Notes under the pieces: generated by a model
Seen by the model: only the letters and a program-made list of their open reading frames with translations
What the model was told of the DNA's origin: nothing
Database searches by the model: none
Assembly (NCBI GenBank): GCA_028275245.1
Contig: JAPWVA010000037.1
Span: forward strand, 1 to 8,308
Origin: Actinomycetota bacterium
GTDB taxonomy: Bacteria > Actinomycetota > Geothermincolia > Geothermincolales > RBG-13-55-18
DNA: 8,308 bases
Reading direction: 5' to 3'
Shown here: in pieces, positions 1 through 5,668 of the stretch
How positions within the stretch are numbered: position 1 is the stretch's first letter
Layout of the letters: every line of letters starts with the position of its first letter
Translations under genes and position numbers: made by a program

Positions 1-501
1 CCGGTCCTCCCTCACCCCGTCCAGCCTCCCGGTGGTGGGGTTTATGGGCAGGACCCCCGTCTTCTCCTCAGGGAAGCCCGCCTCCACCAGCTCCCTCCGG
101 TTGTACTCCGAGTCCCCCAGGGCCAGCTCGCACTCCCCCAGAGAGGGGAGCATCTCCCTTCCCCGGAGGCAGGCCTGGTACAAGGGAAGGTGGAAATCCT
201 TGTAGTGATCGGGTGGGGTTATGTTGTGGTAGACAAGGACCTTCCGGTTCTTGCTCCTGAGGTACATCTCCACGTTGCCGCAATAGAGGAGGTAGTGGAA
301 GACGAGGAGGTCCTCCTCCCTGTTCATGAAGGGGACATAATCCCGGTCGGGCGCGGCGTAGCGCTTACCGAACCCGTCCGTCCCGGTGGCATAGATCCGG
401 GAATCGAAGCCCCACTTCCGGAGCAAGAAGTGGATGGACAGGGCCTGGTGGCTCACCGCGTCGCCCTCATCCAGACGGGGCACGATCTGATGGACCCTCA
501 T
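1..501 (-). CDS. GT4-type glycosyltransferase, N-terminal 167 residues (cut by left edge)
   Basis: This is the N-terminal part of a glycosyltransferase; the reading frame is open to the window edge, so the C-terminal nucleotide-sugar-binding domain is not visible. It starts MRVHQIVPRLDEGDAVSHQA, followed by LRKWGFDSRIYA, the first Rossmann unit of GT-B enzymes. Further on are YHNITPPDHY (residues 91-100), GREML (114-118), and LGDSEYNRRELVEAGF (128-143). From memory, this order (HQ..P....GDA, YHNITPP, GR..L, DSEYNR.EL...GF) typifies a GT4 subgroup common in Wzm/Wzt polysaccharide clusters. The probable role is transfer of a sugar to a growing lipid-linked glycan at the cytoplasmic membrane face; donor and linkage cannot be told. 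The ATG overlaps the upstream gene's TGA as ATGA, and GGAGG lies 7 nt upstream (509-513), so translation is probably coupled. Confidence is high for the gene and family, low for specificity. Confidence 0.9.
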   Translation of the reverse strand, partial: MRVHQIVPRLDEGDAVSHQALSIHFLLRKWGFDSRIYATGTDGFGKRYAAPDRDYVPFMNREEDLLVFHYLLYCGNVEMYLRSKNRKVLVYHNITPPDHYKDFHLPLYQACLRGREMLPSLGECELALGDSEYNRRELVEAGFPEEKTGVLPINPTTGRLDGVREDR

Positions 502-1694
502 CCTGCGGCCTCCCCCTCCCGGAGTACCTCCTCGAAGGCCTCCACTATACGGTCCCAGTTGTAGTTGACTTCCACATACTCCCTGCCCCGCCTTCCCATC
601 TCCCGCCGGAGGACCGGGTTCGCCAGGAGGGTCTCCAGCGCTTCGTGGAAGGTGGGGTAGTCTTCGAACCAGAGCCCGCCCCCGCTTTTCTCCACGTGGT
701 ACCGGGTGACGGCGCAGCCCCCGTGAACCAGGCAGGGTACTTCCCGCATCCATGCCTCCATGAGCACGATGGAAAGGCTCTCGTTGGTGGATGGGTTGCA
801 GACCACCGTGGCGGCGGCGAAGGCGTCCCTCTTGTCCCTCTCACTAAGCCCCCCCAGGTCGATGACGTGGCTTCGGAAGCTGAAGGGTATCTCCACTGAC
901 CCGGCGCCGATGAGGACCAGCCTGGCCTCCCTACCCCCGTTCTCCAGGTAATTGCAGAAATACCTCACGAGGAGGGGGGTGTTCTTGAAGATCTCCCTCC
1001 TGCCGGCGTAGAGTATGATGTCGCCGGAGATGGAGAACTTGTGACGGAATCGCTCGCCGTCGGCGTAATATGGAGAGACCGCCACCCCACCCACCACCTT
1101 ACCCCGCAGGCCGGGTCCGTATATCCGGCGGGCCAAATCTTCCTCTGGCGGCGTGTTGAACATTATCCCCCTCACCGAGTGCATCATGCGCCGGAAGGCC
1201 TCCAGGTAGGCGTAGGGCTCGTCGTGCAGGCAGGGGATGATGTAGGCTTTCTCCGGTACTGCCTTTATCCCCGCATAGGTGGTCCCGAAGATGTATGGTA
1301 TGAAAACGAAAGCCCGGTACCTGTCCCGGTTCTCCTCCAGATACCGGCACAGGTCGGGGCAGCTAACCACGTTGTAGATCCAGTACTCCTGGTCCCGGAA
1401 GGGAACCCTTTTGCGCTGCAGGATCCTCCTTTCTATCCTGTAAACCTTCCGGGTGTACTTTCTTCCCGTCTGCAGGAAACGTCTCACAGTTATCCCGTTG
1501 ATCACCTCGACGCCGGGGCGATAATCCCCCGTGTCGGACCAGGAGTGGGCGTCCACGCCGCAGGTGGTGAGGATCTCCACCGGCCACCCTCGTCGGTGCA
1601 ACTCCTCCGCCAGCATCCGGGTGAGGTTCTCTGCCCCTCCCACCAGGCCCAGGCCGTACCGGGGCGGGATGAAGGCCACCGTTTCCGCCTTCAA
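498..1694 (-). CDS. GT4-type glycosyltransferase, complete
   Basis: This 398-residue protein has the full two-domain GT-B layout. The N-terminal domain carries PRYGLGLVGGAENLTRML (residues 11-28), where the GGAE glycine-rich loop contacts donor or acceptor. The middle contains PCLHDEPYAYLEAF (154-167), which I recall as typical of GT4 enzymes from exported-polysaccharide clusters. The C-terminal domain has ILYAGRREIFKNTPLLV (227-243) and the E-x7-E motif of retaining GT4 enzymes at E305 and E313, within NESLSIVLMEAW. No signal peptide or membrane helix is visible, so it should act on the cytoplasmic side on a lipid-linked acceptor. The start is TTG at 1694, chosen because AGGAGGTGA sits 7 nt upstream and no in-frame ATG is nearby. 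The gene lies between a methyltransferase (4-base gap) and a second GT4 gene (4-base overlap). Sugar specificity is unknown. Confidence 0.93.
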   Translation of the reverse strand: MKAETVAFIPPRYGLGLVGGAENLTRMLAEELHRRGWPVEILTTCGVDAHSWSDTGDYRPGVEVINGITVRRFLQTGRKYTRKVYRIERRILQRKRVPFRDQEYWIYNVVSCPDLCRYLEENRDRYRAFVFIPYIFGTTYAGIKAVPEKAYIIPCLHDEPYAYLEAFRRMMHSVRGIMFNTPPEEDLARRIYGPGLRGKVVGGVAVSPYYADGERFRHKFSISGDIILYAGRREIFKNTPLLVRYFCNYLENGGREARLVLIGAGSVEIPFSFRSHVIDLGGLSERDKRDAFAAATVVCNPSTNESLSIVLMEAWMREVPCLVHGGCAVTRYHVEKSGGGLWFEDYPTFHEALETLLANPVLRREMGRRGREYVEVNYNWDRIVEAFEEVLREGEAAG

Positions 1695-1698
1695 TCTC

Positions 1699-1707
1699 TC
1701 ACCTCCT
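1699..1707 (-). promoter_or_regulatory. Shine-Dalgarno containing the upstream stop codon
   Basis: On the minus strand the sequence reads AGGAGGTGA, then GAGA, then TTG. GGAGG is 7 nt from the TTG start of the GT4 gene, and the final TGA is the stop codon of the preceding methyltransferase. The strong site decides the TTG start and implies that ribosomes ending the methyltransferase restart on the glycosyltransferase. Confidence 0.8.
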
Positions 1708-2814
1708 GGCCACCAGCAAGTACCTACGGGGGGCGAAGAAGGAATCCGCCAGTCCGCTCAGGTCCAGCCCTACCCCGGAGAGGTGCTCCTCCCACAGCCT
1801 CCTACTCTCCGGGTCGAATTCCCCCAAGAGCGAGACCCTTACCTCCTCGAAACCGGCCTGACGGAAGAGGGCGGCCATGGTCTCCGGGTGCACCAGCCGG
1901 AGGATGCTGGGGTCCTGGTAGGCCTCCTCGGTCCCCAGCACAGAGCGGGGGTGGTGGTTCAACACCACCACCGTGCCACCCCTCTCCATCCGTGACCCGA
2001 GGGCTCCGACCAAGAACAAGAGGTGCTTCAGCTCATTCCTCTCCCCCATATCCCTCACGAATACGGCCGAGAGGGAGTCCGCTTCCTGTCCCTCCAGGTA
2101 ATCCAGGGGGTCCGCCTCCAGTACCTTGAGACCCTTCTGCTGGCAGATGCGAATGAGCCTTGGGTCCTGCTCCACTCCGTAAGCCTTCCTTCCTGACCCT
2201 GCGGCCTCCTCGAGGAACTCGCCCCTCCCGGAGTAGAGCTCCACGATCTCCTCGGCCGGCGGGAAAACCTCCAGGGCCTCCTGCAGGCCGGAAAAGTCCT
2301 CCTCGGCCAGCCCCAACTCCACCCAGGCGGTGTAACGGTCCATCCCCCCGTGGTAACTCCGCTCCCGCTCCCGCTTGATCATCTCGGCGAAAAGATCTAG
2401 GGATTTCACTACCTGGGCGTTGAACTCCCTTTGCTTCTGGAAGACGGCGTCCATATAGGGGGTCATGAAGCGCCGGATGACCTTCTTGGCCAGGAGGAAA
2501 GCCCATCCCACCGGCCCCTTCCTGGCCCCGATGGGGTAGTGACTGGTCACCTGTGCGTACTGGCGGGCGATGTCGGTGACGAACACCAGCTCGTGCAGGG
2601 GGTCCATGGCGGCTTGGAAATCCCCGCTCGCCGTCCTCTCCCTCTCCAAGTCCGAGAGCTCTCGTTCCCGGTAAAGGCCAGCCTCCACCTTTCGCCGGGC
2701 CCTATCCCTCACCTCCTCCATAAGGGAGGTCACGTCGATGCCTTCCAGGTCCTCGGGGATGCGCACCGTCCCGGTCCCATCTACCGTAGCGGGCGACCTA
2801 TCCTCGCTTGTCAT
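1699..2814 (-). CDS. SAM-dependent methyltransferase with long N-terminal region (polysaccharide-cluster type)
   Basis: This 371-residue protein has two parts. Residues about 25-150 are charged and mostly helical, with TSHYP (90-94) and then KKVIRRFMTPYMDAVFQKQR (110-129) followed by EFN. From memory this ' TSH...K..RR...PY....Q.EFN' arrangement marks methyltransferases of O-antigen and exopolysaccharide clusters. Residues about 185-371 form a class I Rossmann fold: VELYSGRGEFL (191-201, motif I), YGVEQDP (212-218), DYLEGQEADSLSAVF (238-252), GGTVVVLNHHP (279-289), and HPETMAALFRQAGF (309-322). Motif I is odd: relatives usually read DLGCGRGEF, while this has ELYSGRGEF. It probably modifies or caps the glycan, with SAM as donor. 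The ATG at 2814 is preferred over an in-frame TTG at 2865 because GGAGG lies 9 nt upstream. It sits between the Wzt-like ATPase and two glycosyltransferases. Confidence is high for the family, moderate for activity. Confidence 0.87.
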   Translation of the reverse strand: MTSEDRSPATVDGTGTVRIPEDLEGIDVTSLMEEVRDRARRKVEAGLYRERELSDLERERTASGDFQAAMDPLHELVFVTDIARQYAQVTSHYPIGARKGPVGWAFLLAKKVIRRFMTPYMDAVFQKQREFNAQVVKSLDLFAEMIKRERERSYHGGMDRYTAWVELGLAEEDFSGLQEALEVFPPAEEIVELYSGRGEFLEEAAGSGRKAYGVEQDPRLIRICQQKGLKVLEADPLDYLEGQEADSLSAVFVRDMGERNELKHLLFLVGALGSRMERGGTVVVLNHHPRSVLGTEEAYQDPSILRLVHPETMAALFRQAGFEEVRVSLLGEFDPESRRLWEEHLSGVGLDLSGLADSFFAPRRYLLVARR

Positions 2815-2823
2815 CGGTCCAAT

Positions 2824-2828
2824 CCTCC
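2824..2828 (-). promoter_or_regulatory. Shine-Dalgarno deciding the methyltransferase start
   Basis: GGAGG lies 9 nt upstream of the ATG at 2814. The alternative TTG at 2865 would add 17 residues (beginning MGTTFGGARYRGRR), but nothing resembling a ribosome binding site precedes it (GAGACAAAAGATATC). The shorter protein is therefore favoured. Confidence 0.7.
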
Positions 2829-2904
2829 GTCCTCGATAGCGAGCCCCTCCAAAGGTCGTACCCAAGATATCTTTTGTCTCACATACTCTTTTTCCTGTTC
2901 CCGC

Positions 2905-4116
2905 TCAGGAAGGAGCGTGCAGCACCACCCGGCAGTCCATGGCCAGGTAACCCGATTCCCTCCCCGGCGATTCCACGTCGAAGAAGAAGAGCTTATCTAG
3001 CCAGTGGTAGTTCACCTGGCCGTCCCGGGTGTGGGCGGCCACGCTCAGGTAATACCTACCGTCCAGCAGGTTTAGCTTGGGCAGGTGGAATTCCACCGTC
3101 CCCTCCCCCTCCACGTAAGGTATATCCACCTTGAGTAACCGGGTGTTGGTTCCGTACACCATCAGTCCCATATGGTCGTAGATCCCGAACCCGAAGACGG
3201 GGTCCTCCACCCTCCTCTCCGCCCGGTACCGCAGCCGGATCACCATGGCGTCCCCGGTGGAGAACCTTATCTCCGGGTTGCCCGCCCCATCCAGGATATC
3301 CACCTTCCCGATGACTATCTCCCGGGTACCGAACTCGCTCCCTTCCGGGCGGGTCCTCATAGCCCGCAAGTAAGCGTCGGAGACCTCTCGGGGGTCCCCC
3401 AACATCTTCACCTCCCCCTTCTCCAGCCACAGGATGCGGTCGGAGATGGAGGCAGCTATGTCGGCGTTGTGGGTTACCAAGACTATGGTCTTTCCCTCCC
3501 TCTGCATGCGAAGGATGCGGTCTATACACTTGGTCTGGAAGGAGGCGTCCCCCACCGCCAACACCTCGTCGATGAGGAGTATGTCGGGATTGACGTTGAT
3601 GGCGATGGAGAAACCCAACCGTACGTACATCCCGGAGGAATAGTTCTTCACCTGGTTGTCGATGAAGGGGCCCAGCTCGGAGAACTCTATGATCTCGTCG
3701 ATGATGCGGTCCACCTCCTTCCTCTTGAGGCCGAGGATGGAGGCGTTGAGATAGATGTTCTCCCTACCGGTGAGGTCGGGGTGAAACCCCGCACCTAGCT
3801 CCAACAAGGCGGCTATGGTGCCGTGGGTGGTGATACTGCCTCGGTTGGGCTTCATGATCCCGGTCATCAACCGGAGCATGGTGGACTTGCCCGATCCGTT
3901 GGGCCCTATCACCGAGAGGGTCTCCCCCCGGTAAACGGTGAGGTCCACGTCCTTGAGGGCCCAGAAGAGCTCGTACCCTCTCTTCCTCCAGTTTATGACC
4001 CGCTCCTTGAGGGAACGACTCACGTCGTGGTAGAGGCGGAAGCACTTGGCCACTCCCTCCAGCCGGAGGGCTGGCTCCCTCGATATGACTCCCGCCCCGA
4101 TCTCCCTTCCGGACAT
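2905..4116 (-). CDS. wzt: Polysaccharide ABC exporter ATP-binding subunit with C-terminal substrate domain (Wzt-like)
   Basis: This 403-residue protein is the ATPase of a glycan exporter. The nucleotide-binding domain (about 15-250) has Walker A GPNGSGKST (71-79), LLELGAGFHPDLTGREN (104-120) typical of the Wzt/TagH group, signature YSSGM (159-163), Walker B ILLIDEV (179-185), VGD D-loop (188-190) and H-loop His216. All key residues are intact. Residues about 255-403 form an extra beta-rich domain (VFGFGIYDHMGLMVYGTNTR at 307-326; later LLDGRYYLSVA), matching the Wzt C-terminal jelly roll that in E. coli O9a recognises the modified chain end. Plain TagH and mycobacterial Wzt lack it, so this exporter probably selects a finished, capped polymer. 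It pairs with the permease at 4224-5042. The ATG at 4116 is the first in-frame start, but its ribosome site is weak: AAGGG 11 nt away. The symbol is assigned by family; the substrate is unknown. Confidence 0.94.
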   Translation of the reverse strand: MSGREIGAGVISREPALRLEGVAKCFRLYHDVSRSLKERVINWRKRGYELFWALKDVDLTVYRGETLSVIGPNGSGKSTMLRLMTGIMKPNRGSITTHGTIAALLELGAGFHPDLTGRENIYLNASILGLKRKEVDRIIDEIIEFSELGPFIDNQVKNYSSGMYVRLGFSIAINVNPDILLIDEVLAVGDASFQTKCIDRILRMQREGKTIVLVTHNADIAASISDRILWLEKGEVKMLGDPREVSDAYLRAMRTRPEGSEFGTREIVIGKVDILDGAGNPEIRFSTGDAMVIRLRYRAERRVEDPVFGFGIYDHMGLMVYGTNTRLLKVDIPYVEGEGTVEFHLPKLNLLDGRYYLSVAAHTRDGQVNYHWLDKLFFFDVESPGRESGYLAMDCRVVLHAPS

Positions 4117-4188
4117 GCCTCACTCATCCCTTCCACGCCTGCCCCTGAGCCGGCCCCTTCGCCCCCATCCTGATCCCCGGTCCCATTT

Positions 4189-4205
4189 CCGCCAGGGGGT
4201 GGCGG
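4189..4205 (-). other. Intercistronic hairpin between permease and ATPase genes
   Basis: CCGCCA (4189-4194) and TGGCGG (4200-4205) form a perfect 6-bp GC stem with a 5-base loop, inside the 107-base gap between wzm and wzt. No T-run follows on the minus strand (AAATGGGACC), so it is not a classical terminator. It could stabilise the upstream transcript or set the relative expression of the two subunits. Confidence 0.45.
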
Positions 4206-4223
4206 TGGGGCTCTCGGCTAACC

Positions 4224-5042
4224 TCAGATGAACTCGGCGAACCTCCCCTCCAGCCGGCAGAAAGCCCAGTACCCCAAGATCAGGAGCAGCAAGGAGAGGA
4301 CCACCGTGTAAGTGAAGCCCACCGGCGAGAAGTAGGCGGCCTTGGGCCCGTTCACCGGGGAATTATAGACGATCCTCTGCCAGAGGAGCATTATGTGAGC
4401 CATGGGGTTGAGCAGGTATATGCGGGCCGCCCAGGGGGGTAGGCTCTCGAAGATGAAGGATACGGGATACACCACCGGCGTCATCCAGAACCAGGCCAGC
4501 AGGAATATATCCGTGAAGTGCTGGACGTCCCGGAAGAACACGTTCACGGCGGAAAGCAAAAGGGAGAGCCCGGCCGCGAAACAAGCCTGCAGCACCAGGA
4601 GCAGGGGAAAGGCCAGGATCCAGGGGCTCAGCCGGACCCGGAAGATGAGCAGGAAGGCGAGGAGTACCAGCTCCTGTAAGAGGAAATGGAAACCCGAGGA
4701 ACACAGGTAGGATAGGGGAAGCACCTCCCGGGGGAAATATACCTTCTTCACCAGGTCGGCGTTGTTGACCACCGAACCCACCGCCTGGATCACGGAGAGG
4801 GAGAAGAAGTTCCAGGGAAGGATGCCCGCCAGGAGGTAGAACTCGTAGCGGACCATGCCCTCTGCCCTAAGACGGAATATCACCCCGAAGGCGACGTAAT
4901 AGACCAACAGGAGCATGAGGGGGTTCACCATGGACCAGAGGAAACCTAGGAAGGAGTTCTTGTACCTCACCTTGACTTCCTTGATGGTGAGGTTATATAG
5001 CAGCTCCCGATACTCTATGAACTTCTTTAAGTTCTTCTTCAT
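4224..5042 (-). CDS. wzm: Polysaccharide ABC exporter permease (Wzm-like, ABC-2 family)
   Basis: This 272-residue integral membrane protein has the usual length for the ABC-2 exporter permease family. It starts with a basic amphipathic segment, YRELLYNLTIKEVKVRYKNS (11-30), followed by FLGFLWSMVNPL (31-42), the classic Wzm/TagG N-terminus. I place six membrane segments at about 34-56, 66-88, 108-134, 141-166, 176-198 and 243-262. NNADLVKKVYFPREVLPL (93-110) is the conserved cytoplasmic region that couples to the ATPase, and LLNPMAHIMLLWQ (210-222) is the late conserved stretch. It forms a dimeric channel that, with the Wzt-like protein, moves a lipid-linked glycan across the cytoplasmic membrane. 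The ATG at 5042 fits the family N-terminus; the ribosome site is weak (AAGGA 13 nt upstream). It is the first gene of the leftward operon. O-antigen, teichoic-type and other glycan substrates cannot be distinguished by this subunit alone. Confidence 0.94.
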   Translation of the reverse strand: MKKNLKKFIEYRELLYNLTIKEVKVRYKNSFLGFLWSMVNPLMLLLVYYVAFGVIFRLRAEGMVRYEFYLLAGILPWNFFSLSVIQAVGSVVNNADLVKKVYFPREVLPLSYLCSSGFHFLLQELVLLAFLLIFRVRLSPWILAFPLLLVLQACFAAGLSLLLSAVNVFFRDVQHFTDIFLLAWFWMTPVVYPVSFIFESLPPWAARIYLLNPMAHIMLLWQRIVYNSPVNGPKAAYFSPVGFTYTVVLSLLLLILGYWAFCRLEGRFAEFI

Positions 5043-5124
5043 GATGTATGATCGGTCCTTTTCCGTGATCCTTGCGTCATCCTGGCAATCATGAACCTCT
5101 TCACGTCCCTCTCATGATGTATGA
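5040..5124 (-). repeat. Duplicated 12-mer TCATACATCATG at and upstream of the wzm start
   Basis: On the minus strand the 12-mer TCATACATCATG occurs at 5113-5124 and again at 5040-5051, 73 bases apart. The downstream copy ends in the wzm start codon. The upstream copy also ends in ATG and opens a four-codon frame (Met-Arg-Gly-Thr-stop) with a TGA. It may be a duplicated initiation region, a leader peptide, or chance. Confidence 0.5.
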
Positions 5125-5160
5125 CCTTAATACACCCGGCCCCGATCGGCAAAGGTCGGG

Positions 5161-5182
5161 GGAGGTTTTCCTCGAAAACTCC
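5161..5182. other. Inverted repeat in the wzm leader
   Basis: GGAGGTTTTC (5161-5170), loop CTC, then GAAAACTCC (5174-5182). GTTTTC and GAAAAC pair perfectly and the outer GGAG/CTCC extends the stem with a one-base bulge. It lies about 120 bases upstream of the wzm start and could be a repressor operator or an RNA hairpin in the leader. There is no following T-run on either strand. Confidence 0.4.
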
Positions 5183-5261
5183 GTTACCGCTTGCACCTGA
5201 CAAAAGCCAGGCCTCGCGGGGTGATCGTACATACGGTCCGCGACTCCCTCTCGGACTGGAA

Positions 5262-5267
5262 TATAAT
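5262..5267 (+). promoter_or_regulatory. Isolated TATAAT hexamer, possible -10 element
   Basis: TATAAT occurs in the AT-richest patch of the divergent region. No TTGACA-like box is found at 16-18 bases upstream on the plus strand, where CGCGAC sits. The reverse strand reads TATTAT/TATATT here and likewise has no good -35 (CCATCC). It could serve either direction; it would give a leader of about 400 bases for the rightward gene or about 220 for wzm. Confidence 0.22.
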
Positions 5268-5313
5268 AAGCCTGCGGGGGGACCGGGATGGACCTGTTCA
5301 CCCGCTGATCCCA

Positions 5314-5347
5314 ACGGGGTTATGCGAATCCAGGTCGATACCCCCGT
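5314..5347. other. Long imperfect hairpin or operator in the divergent region
   Basis: ACGGGGTTATGCGA (5314-5327) and TCGATACCCCCGT (5335-5347) flank a 7-base loop ATCCAGG. The stem pairs 13 bases: six GC-rich outer pairs less one mismatch (T5320/C5341), TAT/ATA, and a terminal CGA/TCG, with G5324 bulged. It is the strongest secondary structure I see in the divergent region. It may be a dyad operator or a structured leader; nothing in the sequence identifies a ligand or protein. Confidence 0.45.
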
Positions 5348-5548
5348 AGACATGACCCGGGAGCGGCTTGTCTGGGAGCCCTGACCCCGGGAAGCGGGGA
5401 AGCGCCACCAGGCCAAGAAGGGCGAGGTGAAACGGGTCCGGGAGGCAGGCGGTCATCAGACCCACCGAGTCCATCCCTAAGCGGCATCAACGGGCAAAGC
5501 AGGGTGGGTGGGGAACTTCCCGTCCCGGTGGGTTACCGGCACCCTTTC

Positions 5549-5562
5549 CCGGGGAACCCCGG
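5549..5562. repeat. Palindrome CCGGGG-AA-CCCCGG, copy 1
   Basis: This is a perfect 6-bp dyad around AA, about 105 bases upstream of the methyltransferase start. The 13-mer CCGGGGAACCCCG inside it recurs at 7095-7107, about 120 bases beyond the same gene's stop. A nearby smaller hairpin, CCGGT-GGGTT-ACCGG, lies at 5525-5539. Confidence 0.5.
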
Positions 5563-5668
5563 TATTAGGGGGCCAGCTTTCGGCGCACAGGCCGGCGGGA
5601 TGTCCTCCCGTCCAAGGAAGCGCAAAGGCCATGGAGGCCGTCTCCGGGAAAAGGAACGGTAAGGGGAC

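Larger units (their letters stand above)
5043..5668. other. Divergent intergenic control region, no convincing gene
   Basis: These 626 bases separate the leftward export operon from the rightward methyltransferase gene and must carry promoters for both. Open frames exist on both strands (for example 5121-5384 plus, 5039-5416 minus), but their translations lack recognisable motifs, are rich in G, P and R, and have no good ribosome sites. I see a TATAAT hexamer, a duplicated 12-mer near wzm and several hairpins, each listed separately. The GC content drops locally around 5260-5270. Confidence 0.6.

Noticed and set aside
1041..2129. Long open frame (362 codons) on the plus strand
   Set aside because: It runs antisense to the well-supported glycosyltransferase and methyltransferase genes, becomes proline- and arginine-rich low-complexity sequence, and has no family motif. 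Such frames are common opposite GC-rich genes.
2815..2865. 17-residue N-terminal extension of the methyltransferase from TTG at 2865
   Set aside because: No ribosome site precedes the TTG, while GGAGG precedes the ATG at 2814 at good spacing.
5314..5410. Possible tRNA, suggested by GGTTATGCGAATCC and a later GCGCCACCA
   Set aside because: The T-loop-like string lacks the TTC of a true T arm, and I could not fit acceptor, D and anticodon arms around it. The bases form the long hairpin at 5314-5347 instead.
5039..5416. 125-codon minus-strand frame and 87-codon plus-strand frame (5121-5384) in the divergent region
   Set aside because: Neither has a recognisable motif or a good ribosome site, and composition is G/P/R-rich. 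They overlap each other and the probable promoter area.
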